NCBI GenBank assembly: GCA_017938055.1
Contig: JAGBCG010000069.1
Coordinates: forward strand, 1 to 21,470
DNA from: Clostridia bacterium
GTDB taxonomy: Bacteria; Bacillota; Clostridia; Oscillospirales; CAG-382
Direction: 5' to 3'
DNA: 21,470 bases
The position numbers were made by a program, and so were the translations under genes. This document shows, one piece after another, positions 7,159-13,697 of this stretch. Numbering within the stretch: the stretch's first letter is position 1; every line of letters starts with the position of its first letter. The notes below the pieces were generated by a model. That model searched no databases, had not been told where the DNA came from, and worked only from the letters and a program-made list of their open reading frames with translations.

Positions 7159-8658
7159 ATGAACATCTCAAAGGTTTACGACGTACTCTCCAGTCTCACT
7201 TTAAGAAGCACTCCCATGAATGATGGCAGCAAATGCATCTCAGGTATTGTATACGACTCAAGAGAAATACGCACATCCGATGTGTTTGTTGCAATTACCG
7301 GTGTTAAAACCGATGGTCACATATATATTCCAAAAAGCATTGAAAGCGGTGCGTATGCCATTATTTGTGAAAACAGCCTTTTCTTTGAGGAATACTCACT
7401 TAAGTTTCCTGATATTCCCTTTATTCTTGTTTCAAGTGCAAGAAAGGCTCTTGCTGTACTTTCCCGTCACTTTTATGACAACGCATGTGACAAGCTTTCC
7501 ATTATTGGAATTACGGGAACAAAGGGTAAAACAAGCACTTCCTTTATGATAGCAAAAATCTTAAATCAAAGTGGTAAAAAATGTGGAATTATTGGTACAA
7601 CAGGTGCTTATTTTGAAGACTATTTTGAAGAAATGAGCCATTCAACACCCGAAAGCCGTGAGCTTCACAGGATATTTGCAAAGCTTGTGTCCCTTGGTGC
7701 TACACACGTTGTAATGGAGGTTTCCTCACAGGCTCTTATGATGGACAGAGTTTACGGGTTATCCTTTGATGTAGGTATTTTTACAAACATCACACCCGAC
7801 CACATATCAGAGGGTGAACACAAGGATTTTGAGGACTATCTGTATTGGAAGAGCCGTCTTTTTACCATGTGCCGCATGGCAGTTATCAACAAGGATGCCG
7901 ACAGAGCAGATTTTATACTCGATGTATGCTGCAAACAGAATATTGATGCCATAACCTATTCCTGCACTGACACAAGCTGTGCTTTCTTTGCACACGATGA
8001 GGTCTTTTATATTGACAAGGGCATGAAAACAAGGTTTGCTGTAGATACGAACAAGGGCGACAGTTTTGAAGTAAGTGTCAGCGTTCCGGGTAAATTTTCG
8101 GTATTTAACGCACTTTGTGCTATAAGCACGTGTCTGTCTATGGGCTGTGACAAGAGGGCGGCCACTGATGCTCTTAAAAACGTAAAGGTTATAGGAAGAA
8201 TAGAGCCTGTGGAAAATCCCCGTCTTCCCTGTCCTGTAATTATAGACTATGCACACAATGCCATGAGTCTTGAAAGTCTGTTTACTGCAATCAAGGCATA
8301 CAATCCAAAGAGAATTTTCTGTGTTTTCGGTTGTGGTGGAAACCGTTCAAAGCTACGCAGATATGAAATGGGTGAAATTTCAGGAAAGTATGCAACGCTT
8401 TCCATTATCACCGCCGACAACTCTCGTTTTGAAGAGCTTGATGACATTATTGCTGACATACTTGTGGGTATGAACAAAACAAACGGTAAGTACGAAATTG
8501 TCAAGGACCGCAAGGATGCAATTTACAGAGCTATTGACCTTGGACGTGAGGGTGATATTATTCTCCTTGCCGGAAAGGGTCAGGAAACTTACCTTGATAT
8601 AAAAGGTGTTAAAACTCATTTTGACGAGCGAGAAGTGGTAAATTCCTACTTCAATTAA
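7159..8658 (+). CDS. murE: MurE-type UDP-MurNAc-dipeptide ligase
   Basis: A Mur ligase of 499 residues, the usual length. MurE adds the third residue, meso-diaminopimelate or lysine, to UDP-MurNAc-L-Ala-D-Glu in the cytoplasm. Order: N-terminal UDP-binding domain with VYDSREI (31-37); ATP loop ITGTKGKTS (118-126); MEVSSQAL (186-193); FTNITPDHI (208-216); the carbamylated Lys231 (YWKSRLF); DYAHN (363-367); DNSR (420-423) where DAP-specific enzymes read DNPR; and AGKGQETY (471-478) where GKGHE is usual. Asn and Arg of DNPR are kept, so DAP is the better guess, but the Pro-to-Ser change and the EGEHKDFEDY insert (218-227) suggest a divergent paralogue rather than the dcw-cluster enzyme. It sits between two cysteine-desulfurase-type genes, which is not a normal murE setting. 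An AGAAGG site precedes the ATG. Confidence 0.85.
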   Translation: MNISKVYDVLSSLTLRSTPMNDGSKCISGIVYDSREIRTSDVFVAITGVKTDGHIYIPKSIESGAYAIICENSLFFEEYSLKFPDIPFILVSSARKALAVLSRHFYDNACDKLSIIGITGTKGKTSTSFMIAKILNQSGKKCGIIGTTGAYFEDYFEEMSHSTPESRELHRIFAKLVSLGATHVVMEVSSQALMMDRVYGLSFDVGIFTNITPDHISEGEHKDFEDYLYWKSRLFTMCRMAVINKDADRADFILDVCCKQNIDAITYSCTDTSCAFFAHDEVFYIDKGMKTRFAVDTNKGDSFEVSVSVPGKFSVFNALCAISTCLSMGCDKRAATDALKNVKVIGRIEPVENPRLPCPVIIDYAHNAMSLESLFTAIKAYNPKRIFCVFGCGGNRSKLRRYEMGEISGKYATLSIITADNSRFEELDDIIADILVGMNKTNGKYEIVKDRKDAIYRAIDLGREGDIILLAGKGQETYLDIKGVKTHFDEREVVNSYFN

Positions 8659-8677
8659 TAAAAATACATATATTTTA

Positions 8678-8765
8678 CTCCCGTTTTTCTTGTATGAAGC
8701 CTGTCAACAGACGAGGTGTTTTCATAGAATGAAAACGGGAGATTATTTTTCTCCCGTCACGGAGG
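8678..8765 (+). promoter_or_regulatory. Structured leader of the DUF3343 gene; candidate RNA switch or terminator plus anti-Shine-Dalgarno
   Basis: Segment 1, CTCCCGTTTTTC (8678-8689), pairs with segment 2, GAAAACGGGAG (8731-8741), over 11 base pairs with one bulged T. Inside, TATGAA (8693-8698) pairs with TTCATA (8721-8726), and a 7-base-pair hairpin (8699-8717) has an AACA loop. Segment 3, CTCCCGT (8751-8757), can instead pair with ACGGGAG of segment 2 (8735-8741). When segment 2 is engaged by segment 1, CTCC of segment 3 is free to cover the ribosome binding site GGAGG (8761-8765). The 1:2 hairpin is also followed by ATTATTTTT, so it may simply end murE transcripts. It matches no riboswitch class I recognise. 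Confidence 0.45.
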
Positions 8766-8772
8766 TGCTATT

Positions 8773-9006
8773 ATGGATTGCAAATATATGGTTTTCAGCT
8801 CTGTTACCTACAGCTTACGAGGTATGTCCTTACTGCAAAAAAAGGGCATTCCCTCAAGGCTTGAAAAAATAAAAAATATTCCCTCCCTTGGCGGCTGCGG
8901 CTATGCTCTGGCGGTAGATGATGCTCTTTTTGCCAATGCCCTTAGTATAATTCAAAACGAGGGACTCAAAATAATTGAAGTTCTTGAAAGCAAGGACGGC
9001 TTATGA
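8773..9006 (+). CDS. DUF3343 protein, putative Se/S carrier-like
   Basis: A 77-residue cytoplasmic protein of the DUF3343 family, described in databases as putative Se/S carrier-like. The family mark is Cys42 in the SLGGCGYAL stretch (39-46), the likely thiol or selenol carrier. An N-terminal strand (MVFSSVTYSLRG) and helix (MSLLQKKGI) fit a small ferredoxin-like fold. The ATG at 8773 follows GGAGG (8761-8765) by 7 bases. The stop overlaps the start of the next gene (ATGA at 9003-9006), so the two products are translationally coupled and probably act together: the enzyme as persulfide or selenide donor, the small protein as carrier. No selD or selenocysteine machinery is in the window, so sulfur and selenium cannot be told apart. 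Confidence 0.78.
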   Translation: MDCKYMVFSSVTYSLRGMSLLQKKGIPSRLEKIKNIPSLGGCGYALAVDDALFANALSIIQNEGLKIIEVLESKDGL

Positions 9007-10148
9007 GTGATATTATTTACCTTGACAATGCCGCCACAACTCTGCCTAAGCCACAAAACGTAGCAAGTGTATTATGCAGTTGCTGCAACAAATACGGAAA
9101 TCCCGGCAGAAGCTCACATGTCCTTTCCATGAACAGCACACGTCTTGTGTATTCCTGCCGTGAAATAATCTGCTCTCTGTTTAATTATTCCCATCCCGAA
9201 AACGTAATTTTCACCTACAACACAACCTATGCACTTAATATTGCAATTTTTGGCCTTTGTCCTGACAATGGGGAAATAATTATCTCAAATCTTGAGCACA
9301 ACTCTGTTTTAAGACCTGTTCATGCTCTTTGCGAAAAATCACAAGGCAAACTAACCTATAAAGTTTTTGATGCCCTTGAAAGCGATGAAAAGTGCGTAAG
9401 CTCATTTTTGAACTGTATCAGCGGCAAAACTCGTCTTGCCGTAATAAGCTCTTGTTCCAACGTAACAGGAAAGCTTATTCCTATACACAAAATAAGCGAA
9501 ATTTGCCGTCAAAAAGGCATAAAACTTATTATTGATGCTGCACAAAGTGCCGGAATTGTTCCGCTTGATTTAAGTACGCTTTATTTCAGTGCAGTCTGCT
9601 GTGCCGGACACAAGTCATTATACGGAGTTATGGGAAGTGGTTTTTGCATATTTTCTCATATAGAAAATCCTGAAGCCTTTATTGTTGGAGGAAACGGAAC
9701 GCAGTCGCTGTCCCCGCTGCAAAATGGTATACTTCCCGAAAAGCTCGAATCGGGTACTCTCGGCGTAATTCCCATTTGTACATTACGTGAGGGTATAAAG
9801 CACATTTTGTGTGTAGGTCAGGAAGAGATTTACAGCCGTTGTCGAAAGCTTAGTGAAACGCTTACGCTCTCCTTAAAAAACATTCCGGGTATTTCCGTTA
9901 TTGGAGAGTGTGAAAACAAGGTGGGAACGGTACTGTTTAACGTAAACAACAAAAGCAGCGAAAGCGTCAGCCAGGCTTTGTCACGTAAAGGAATATGCAC
10001 AAGAGGCGGTTTTCACTGTTCACTGCTTGCTCACAAGGCTCTGGGCACAGAAAACACCGGCGGCGTAAGGGCTTCTTTCTCGCACTTCAACACAGAAAAA
10101 GATGTGGAAATTCTCATAAACGAGCTTTATAATATAACAAGAAACTAA
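9003..10148 (+). CDS. Cysteine desulfurase family protein (class V aminotransferase, EF2568-like)
   Basis: A 381-residue PLP enzyme of the class V family, closest in pattern to the EF2568-type cysteine desulfurases, which in other bacteria sit near selenium-dependent molybdenum hydroxylase genes. Landmarks: YLDNAATTLPKP (6-17), NLEHNS (96-101), DAAQSAG (178-184), PLP lysine Lys204 (CAGHKSLYG), ESGTLG (249-254), and catalytic-loop Cys339 (GGFHCSLLAHKALGT), which is SufS-like in placement. It differs clearly from the NifS/IscS-type enzyme at 5983, so the two are not recent duplicates. The start overlaps the DUF3343 stop by ATGA. The protein is unusually rich in Cys near its N-terminus (CSCC at 25-28). 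A strong terminator ends the operon. Whether the substrate is cysteine or selenocysteine is unknown. Confidence 0.85.
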   Translation: MSDIIYLDNAATTLPKPQNVASVLCSCCNKYGNPGRSSHVLSMNSTRLVYSCREIICSLFNYSHPENVIFTYNTTYALNIAIFGLCPDNGEIIISNLEHNSVLRPVHALCEKSQGKLTYKVFDALESDEKCVSSFLNCISGKTRLAVISSCSNVTGKLIPIHKISEICRQKGIKLIIDAAQSAGIVPLDLSTLYFSAVCCAGHKSLYGVMGSGFCIFSHIENPEAFIVGGNGTQSLSPLQNGILPEKLESGTLGVIPICTLREGIKHILCVGQEEIYSRCRKLSETLTLSLKNIPGISVIGECENKVGTVLFNVNNKSSESVSQALSRKGICTRGGFHCSLLAHKALGTENTGGVRASFSHFNTEKDVEILINELYNITRN

Positions 10149-10158
10149 AAAAGTTTTT

Positions 10159-10187
10159 CGAACTGCCAAAAACGGCAGTTCGTTTTT
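10159..10187 (+). terminator. Intrinsic terminator after the DUF3343/desulfurase operon
   Basis: A perfect 9-base-pair stem, CGAACTGCC (10159-10167) with GGCAGTTCG (10174-10182), a 6-base loop and TTTTT (10183-10187). It lies 10 bases after the stop codon. Confidence 0.9.
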
Positions 10188-10197
10188 ATTAAATGTG

Positions 10198-10226
10198 TTG
10201 ATTTCAGCAGCAATTTATGTTACAAT
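10198..10226 (+). promoter_or_regulatory. Promoter of the rluA-type gene
   Basis: TTGATT (10198-10203) and TACAAT (10221-10226) are spaced by 17 bases, with TGT before the -10 (extended -10). Transcription should begin about 30 bases before the ATG at 10265. Confidence 0.7.
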
Positions 10227-10264
10227 ATATAAAACAACAGTAAAGCTTTGAAAGGCAGGTTGGC

Positions 10265-11290
10265 ATGAGAACCTTAAAGGTAGGAAAAAACGACTCCGAA
10301 AAGAGAATAGACAAGTTTTTGTTGAAGGCACTCAACAATATCCCAACAGGGCTTTTACAAAAGTATTTTCGCAAAAAATGCTTTAAAATCAACGGTGTAA
10401 AGGCTATCGCTTCAGATATTGTACATGAGGGTGACGAAATTACTCTTTACATCAGTGATGAGTTTTTTGCGGTATCTGAGGATAATATCAAGAAGGAAAA
10501 ATATACTCTGGAGTGTTGTACGCTATTGCCTTGTGATATCGTGTATGAGGACAGCAACATAATGCTGCTTGACAAGCCTCAGGGCGAGCTTGTTCATTCA
10601 AGTCTTCCTGACGAAAAGGCTAAAAAATATGAGATTTGCCTTGTTGACAGATTTATAGGCTATCTTTACAAAAAAGGAGAGTACAATCCCAAGGATGAGC
10701 AAAGCTTTACTCCCTCTCTTTGCAACAGGCTTGACAGAAACACCTGTGGTATTATAATTGCCGCCAAAACAGCCTCGGCTCTGCGTATAATGAACGAAAA
10801 AGTAAAGAATCGTGAAATGATTAAAACTTATCACACTCTTGTTTACGGTGTTCCAAAGCAAAAAGAGGCACTTCTAAAGCATTTTCACTACAAGGACAGA
10901 AAAAACAACCGTGTTTATATTTACGATTCCTTTAAACAGGCAAAGCAATTATCTCACACAAAATACGATGATGATATAAAAACTGTCATAACAAAGTATA
11001 AAACTCTAAAAACAGACGGAGAAAAAAGTCTGCTTGAAGTTGAGCTTATCACAGGAAGAACACACCAGATAAGAGCACATCTTGCATATATAGGTCATCC
11101 CATCGTAGGAGATGGTAAATATGGCATCAACCACAAGACAAAAACAGCAGTAAAGTATCAGATGCTTTGCTCACACAAGCTGAAATTCCAATTTAAAACT
11201 CCGTCCGGTGAGCTTTCTTATCTTGACGGAAAGGAATTTACAAGCCGATTTGATTTTAAGCTTCAGGAGAATGAAAAATGTCAAGAGTAA
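10265..11290 (+). CDS. RluA-family RNA pseudouridine synthase with S4 domain
   Basis: It converts specific uridines in 23S rRNA (or tRNA) to pseudouridine. The 341-residue protein has an N-terminal S4 RNA-binding domain (about 12-65; KRIDKFLLKALNN, YFRKKCFKINGVKA) and an RluA catalytic domain (about 90-330). The catalytic aspartate is Asp157 in NRLDRNTCG (154-162), and the family signature ELITGRTHQIRAHLAYIGHP spans 260-279. The 23S target cannot be told from sequence; RluC/RluD-like is the closest description. AAAGG and CAGG sites precede the ATG. The 3' end overlaps the next gene by 13 bases, so the two form an operon, although an RNA modifier and a flavin-binding protein have no evident shared pathway. 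Confidence 0.92.
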   Translation: MRTLKVGKNDSEKRIDKFLLKALNNIPTGLLQKYFRKKCFKINGVKAIASDIVHEGDEITLYISDEFFAVSEDNIKKEKYTLECCTLLPCDIVYEDSNIMLLDKPQGELVHSSLPDEKAKKYEICLVDRFIGYLYKKGEYNPKDEQSFTPSLCNRLDRNTCGIIIAAKTASALRIMNEKVKNREMIKTYHTLVYGVPKQKEALLKHFHYKDRKNNRVYIYDSFKQAKQLSHTKYDDDIKTVITKYKTLKTDGEKSLLEVELITGRTHQIRAHLAYIGHPIVGDGKYGINHKTKTAVKYQMLCSHKLKFQFKTPSGELSYLDGKEFTSRFDFKLQENEKCQE

Positions 11291-11874
11291 ACTGGAAAGG
11301 CTCTGTGCTTATCGCACCCGTTCCTCCAACTATGGTAACAAGCTCGTTTGAGGGCAAGGACAATGTTTTTACTGTTGCCTGGACAGGTGTTCTTAACACT
11401 CAACCTCCAAAAACATATATTTCCGTCCGTCCCGAAAGGTACAGCTATGAGCTTATAAAAAACAGCGGTGAATTTGTAATAAACCTCACAACTCGTGACA
11501 TGGTACGTGCTGCCGACTGGTGCGGAACATACACGGGAAGAAAGGTTGACAAATTTCAAAAACACAATCTGGAAAAAGTAAAAGCACAGCACGTATCTGC
11601 TCCCATTCTTGCACAAAGTCCCCTTGCTCTTGAATGTAAGGTATGCGACATTGTGGAAATGGGAACTCACCATATGTTTATTGCTGATATAGTGGGGGTA
11701 TCTGTGGACGAAAAGCTTCTCGATGAAAAAGGAAAGCTATGTCTGTCAAAGGCAAACCTTGCAGCCTATGCCCATGGCGAATATTTTGAGCTTGGCAGAA
11801 AAATTGGCAGCTTTGGATATTCTGTAAGAAAAAAATCAGCCTCAAAATCCAAAAACTTAAAGAAAAAAACCTGA
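11278..11874 (+). CDS. Flavin reductase family protein (FMN-binding)
   Basis: A 198-residue protein of the flavin-reductase-like split-barrel family. Marks are VPPTMVTSSF (15-24), AWTGVLNTQPPKTYISVRPE (34-53), RYSYELIKNSGEFVINL (54-70) and GTYTGRKVDKF (83-93), the typical order for clostridial and archaeal members that bind FMN as dimers. The C-terminus is a lysine-rich tail (KKSASKSKNLKKKT). The ATG at 11278 has AGGAG a few bases upstream and lies inside the end of the pseudouridine synthase gene. The catalytic role is not known; such proteins often serve as flavodoxin-like or flavin-reducing partners. It is only distantly like the copy at 1980. Its transcript would end in the inverted-repeat element downstream. 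Confidence 0.85.
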   Translation: MSRVNWKGSVLIAPVPPTMVTSSFEGKDNVFTVAWTGVLNTQPPKTYISVRPERYSYELIKNSGEFVINLTTRDMVRAADWCGTYTGRKVDKFQKHNLEKVKAQHVSAPILAQSPLALECKVCDIVEMGTHHMFIADIVGVSVDEKLLDEKGKLCLSKANLAAYAHGEYFELGRKIGSFGYSVRKKSASKSKNLKKKT

Positions 11875-11945
11875 CAGACTCATTGCTTATTTCATTTTTA
11901 GAAACAACAATACCCGTTTTGAGTTTATGTTTTTAAGATTAAAAA

Positions 11946-12100
11946 GGGACTGTAGCAAAATTCGCAAATTGCACAAAAACGGGACGATGTGGGTGCCGTG
12001 AGCGAAGCGAGGAAGTACTCTTGGGGTGCATCGTCCCCTACGAATAATTATTCGTTTTGTATATGTTTGAGGTTGTAACAAATCATTTTGCTACAACCCC
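11946..12100 (+). repeat. Inverted-repeat element, copy 1 (MITE-like), with built-in terminator
   Basis: The 155-base element has ends GGGACTGTAGCAAAAT (11946-11961) and ATTTTGCTACAACCCC (12085-12100), inverted repeats matching at 14 of 16 positions and extended by AAAA/TTTT outside. Inside are GGGACGATG (11981-11989) paired with CATCGTCCC (12029-12037), a perfect 16-base palindrome (12040-12055), and a right-end hairpin (12071-12098) followed by CCTTTTCTT that should terminate plus-strand transcription. Copy 2 at 15607 shares most of the sequence but lacks the 35 bases at 11994-12028. No transposase gene and no clear target-site duplication are seen. Confidence 0.8.
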
Positions 12101-12104
12101 TTTT
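12071..12104 (+). terminator. Terminator in element copy 1
   Basis: GGTTGTA (12071-12077) pairs with TACAACC (12092-12098) and CAAA (12079-12082) with TTTG (12087-12090), with one A-C mismatch and a TCAT loop. CCTTTT follows. It is the first plausible stop for transcripts from the flavin-reductase gene ending at 11874. Confidence 0.65.
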
Positions 12105-12111
12105 CTTATAA

Positions 12112-12498
12112 TCATTCAATTCTTACTACATATTGGCAGTATACATACACATTCTGTATCTTCTTCGCCTCTACTCCGTCATCTGCCTTTATTACTGGCT
12201 GTGTTTCGGAAGGTGTTATGTACAGTTTGAATACTATTGCATTCTGTCCTTCTCTCATGTTCCTTATCTTTTTATAAGGAAACACCCTTTTTTCAACACC
12301 CAGATAGTTGAATATAATCTCCTCAACATTTCTGTTGCTGATACACTGGAGAATTTCATCCTCTCCCTCATGCACCTCAAGGATGTGCTTTGCTTCCTCA
12401 AATGAAATGTTTGTGAATTTGTAAGTTCCTACATTGAACACTCCACTGCTTGCATCGTCAAGCAGCAATAACGGCAAATTCTTCGTGTTGTTACTCAT
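12112..12498 (-). CDS. DUF1874 (STIV B116/YddF-like) protein
   Basis: A 128-residue protein whose pattern fits DUF1874, a small family known from archaeal viruses (STIV B116), phages and mobile elements (YddF of ICEBs1). Matching stretches are GVFNVGTYKFTNISFEEAKH (19-38), NRNVEEIIFNYLGVEKRVFP (54-73) and the C-terminal QNAIVFKLY (85-93), the usual 'last-strand' motif. The B116 fold binds DNA in its characterised archaeal member; function here is unknown. The N-terminus (MSNNTKNLPLLLLDDASS) and a longer C-terminal tail go beyond the family core. A strong AAGGAGG site lies 8 bases before the ATG, and a near-consensus promoter lies upstream, so it is a well-expressed single gene. It abuts the inverted-repeat element, consistent with an acquired island. 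Confidence 0.62.
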   Translation of the reverse strand: MSNNTKNLPLLLLDDASSGVFNVGTYKFTNISFEEAKHILEVHEGEDEILQCISNRNVEEIIFNYLGVEKRVFPYKKIRNMREGQNAIVFKLYITPSETQPVIKADDGVEAKKIQNVYVYCQYVVRIE

Positions 12499-12535
12499 GG
12501 TAAAGCCTCCTTGATTTGTTTTAGTAGATTATATG

Positions 12536-12549
12536 CTTTCCGTGGAAAG
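12536..12549. promoter_or_regulatory. 14-base inverted repeat in the DUF1874 leader, possible operator
   Basis: CTTTCC (12536-12541) and GGAAAG (12544-12549) flank GT. The repeat lies a few bases downstream of the expected transcription start of the DUF1874 gene, where a repressor site or a small RNA hairpin would act. No regulator is identifiable. Confidence 0.35.
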
Positions 12550-12565
12550 TTTATATCTTGATTAA

Positions 12566-12594
12566 AGTATAGCACAGTTTTTGCAACATGTCAA
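12566..12594 (-). promoter_or_regulatory. Near-consensus promoter of the DUF1874 gene
   Basis: On the minus strand TTGACA (complement of 12589-12594) and TATACT (complement of 12566-12571) are 17 bases apart. The -35 is perfect and the -10 differs from consensus by one base. The leader to the ATG at 12498 is about 60 bases. Confidence 0.8.
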
Positions 12595-12753
12595 TAGACT
12601 TTATGCATTTTTTTAGTTTTTTTTGAATTTTTAGACTTTTTTTGCATAATTTGAGCGTCAAAAATGCATTTTCGATGCAAACTCAAGCCATTCATGCTAT
12701 ACTTTCACATTTCAAGTGTTACATTACCATTATAGCTTTTTTTGAAAATTCAA

Positions 12754-12785
12754 CCCCGACTTTTAAAAGCTGAAAAAAGTCGAGG
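12754..12785 (-). terminator. Terminator of the two-gene minus-strand operon
   Basis: CCCCGACTTTT (12754-12764) and AAAAGTCGAGG (12775-12785) form an 11-base-pair stem with one mismatch. On the minus strand it is followed by TTGAATTTTC. It lies 35 bases beyond the stop of the gene at 12821. Confidence 0.7.
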
Positions 12786-12820
12786 TCATATTTATTATTA
12801 CTATATTATTGATATGAAAT

Positions 12821-13681
12821 TCAGCTGATAATTACCGTCCTGTGTTCAGGCTCCCACTCAACGCTGCATCCAAGGTTTTCAGCAACAAACCGAGCAGGTG
12901 TATATGTAAAATCATTTATTATACATGCCGGAACATCAAGTTTAATTTCCTTTCCGTTCACCCTTGCAACATCGCTGTCTATTACAAGCTCAATTACCGT
13001 TTCATCCTTTGTTATAAGTACCTTTCTTTCTTCTCCAATCCACTTTACGTCCGCCCCAACACTTTCAGCCACAAAACGAGCAGGTGTCAGTGTAAAGTCA
13101 TTTCGTATAAGTGCCACACTATCAAGGTTCTTTCTCTCGCTTGCAACTATTGCCTGTGTGCTGTCAATGGTAAGCATAACCGGAATTTGTGTTTTATACA
13201 GGCGAATATAATCAAGCTCAACAGTATAATTATCCATATTGGGTTCAATACTGTTCACAAAAATTTCCATACCCGAAACATCCATATCGGGAATTTTTAC
13301 GCTATACAGATTAAACTCTTTATCGGGAATATTGAAATTCACTTCTTGCTCATTTCCGTCTTCATCCTTGAATTTTACGCAAATTTTACTGTTCTGGTCA
13401 ACATAAACACATTTAAGCATAAAAATAGCATAGTCATAATCATTCACTACTCTATCATTTAGCGTAAAGCTCACGGGTATACCAAACGTAGAAACCGTTG
13501 AAAGCTTTCCCTTAATTACACTCACGTGAAAGCCGTCCTTTACACCAATTCCAAGCATGTCCGCCGAGTCCTGAGAAAAATCTGCAGTAAAATCGTATAT
13601 CTTGCACTTTTCCTCATCCAATGCGTAAGCACTTATCGTCATCATACACAGTACTGTCAATAACAAAACTATCTTTTTCAT
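12821..13681 (-). CDS. Secreted protein with copper-amine-oxidase-N-type repeats
   Basis: A 286-residue exported protein. Signal peptide MKKIVLLLTVLCMMTISAYA (1-20) with AYA before the likely cut. The middle (about 25-165) is predicted beta-rich and ends in YTVELDYIRLYKT, reminiscent of carbohydrate-binding-type sandwiches, though I cannot name a family. The C-terminus holds two copies of the motif seen in 'copper amine oxidase N-terminal' domains of clostridial surface proteins: FTLTPARFVAESVGADVKW (from 196) and FTYTPARFVAENLGCSVEW (from 258), 62 residues apart. That domain is common in Clostridia as a wall- or envelope-associated module and does not imply amine oxidase activity. The start has a GAAAGGTGA site. 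It lies 16 bases after the upstream gene, in the same operon. Confidence 0.8.
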   Translation of the reverse strand: MKKIVLLLTVLCMMTISAYALDEEKCKIYDFTADFSQDSADMLGIGVKDGFHVSVIKGKLSTVSTFGIPVSFTLNDRVVNDYDYAIFMLKCVYVDQNSKICVKFKDEDGNEQEVNFNIPDKEFNLYSVKIPDMDVSGMEIFVNSIEPNMDNYTVELDYIRLYKTQIPVMLTIDSTQAIVASERKNLDSVALIRNDFTLTPARFVAESVGADVKWIGEERKVLITKDETVIELVIDSDVARVNGKEIKLDVPACIINDFTYTPARFVAENLGCSVEWEPEHRTVIIS

Positions 13682-13697
13682 TTTTTCTTCACCTTTC

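Larger units (their letters stand above)
12499..12820. other. Intergenic region with promoter, inverted repeat, TGCAT-rich tract and terminator
   Basis: From left to right the 322 bases hold the DUF1874 ribosome binding site, a 14-base inverted repeat (12536-12549), the DUF1874 promoter (12566-12594), a T-rich tract (12604-12655) with four TGCAT/ATGCA motifs between 12603 and 12679, and the terminator of the neighbouring minus-strand operon (12754-12785). The span 12690-12750 shows nothing I can name. Confidence 0.6.

Noticed and set aside
8699..8718. Guanidine-III riboswitch, because of GACGAGGTG in the leader
   Set aside because: Only about nine bases match; the AGGACAAGA part and the pseudoknot layout of that class are missing.
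11946..12100. Insertion sequence
   Set aside because: No transposase frame inside or beside the element; only a short inverted-repeat element is supported.
12842..13462. 206-codon plus-strand frame opposite the secreted protein gene
   Set aside because: Its composition (Ile, Asn, Tyr, His, Lys) looks like antisense of a beta-rich protein, and the minus-strand frame has a signal peptide and known repeats.
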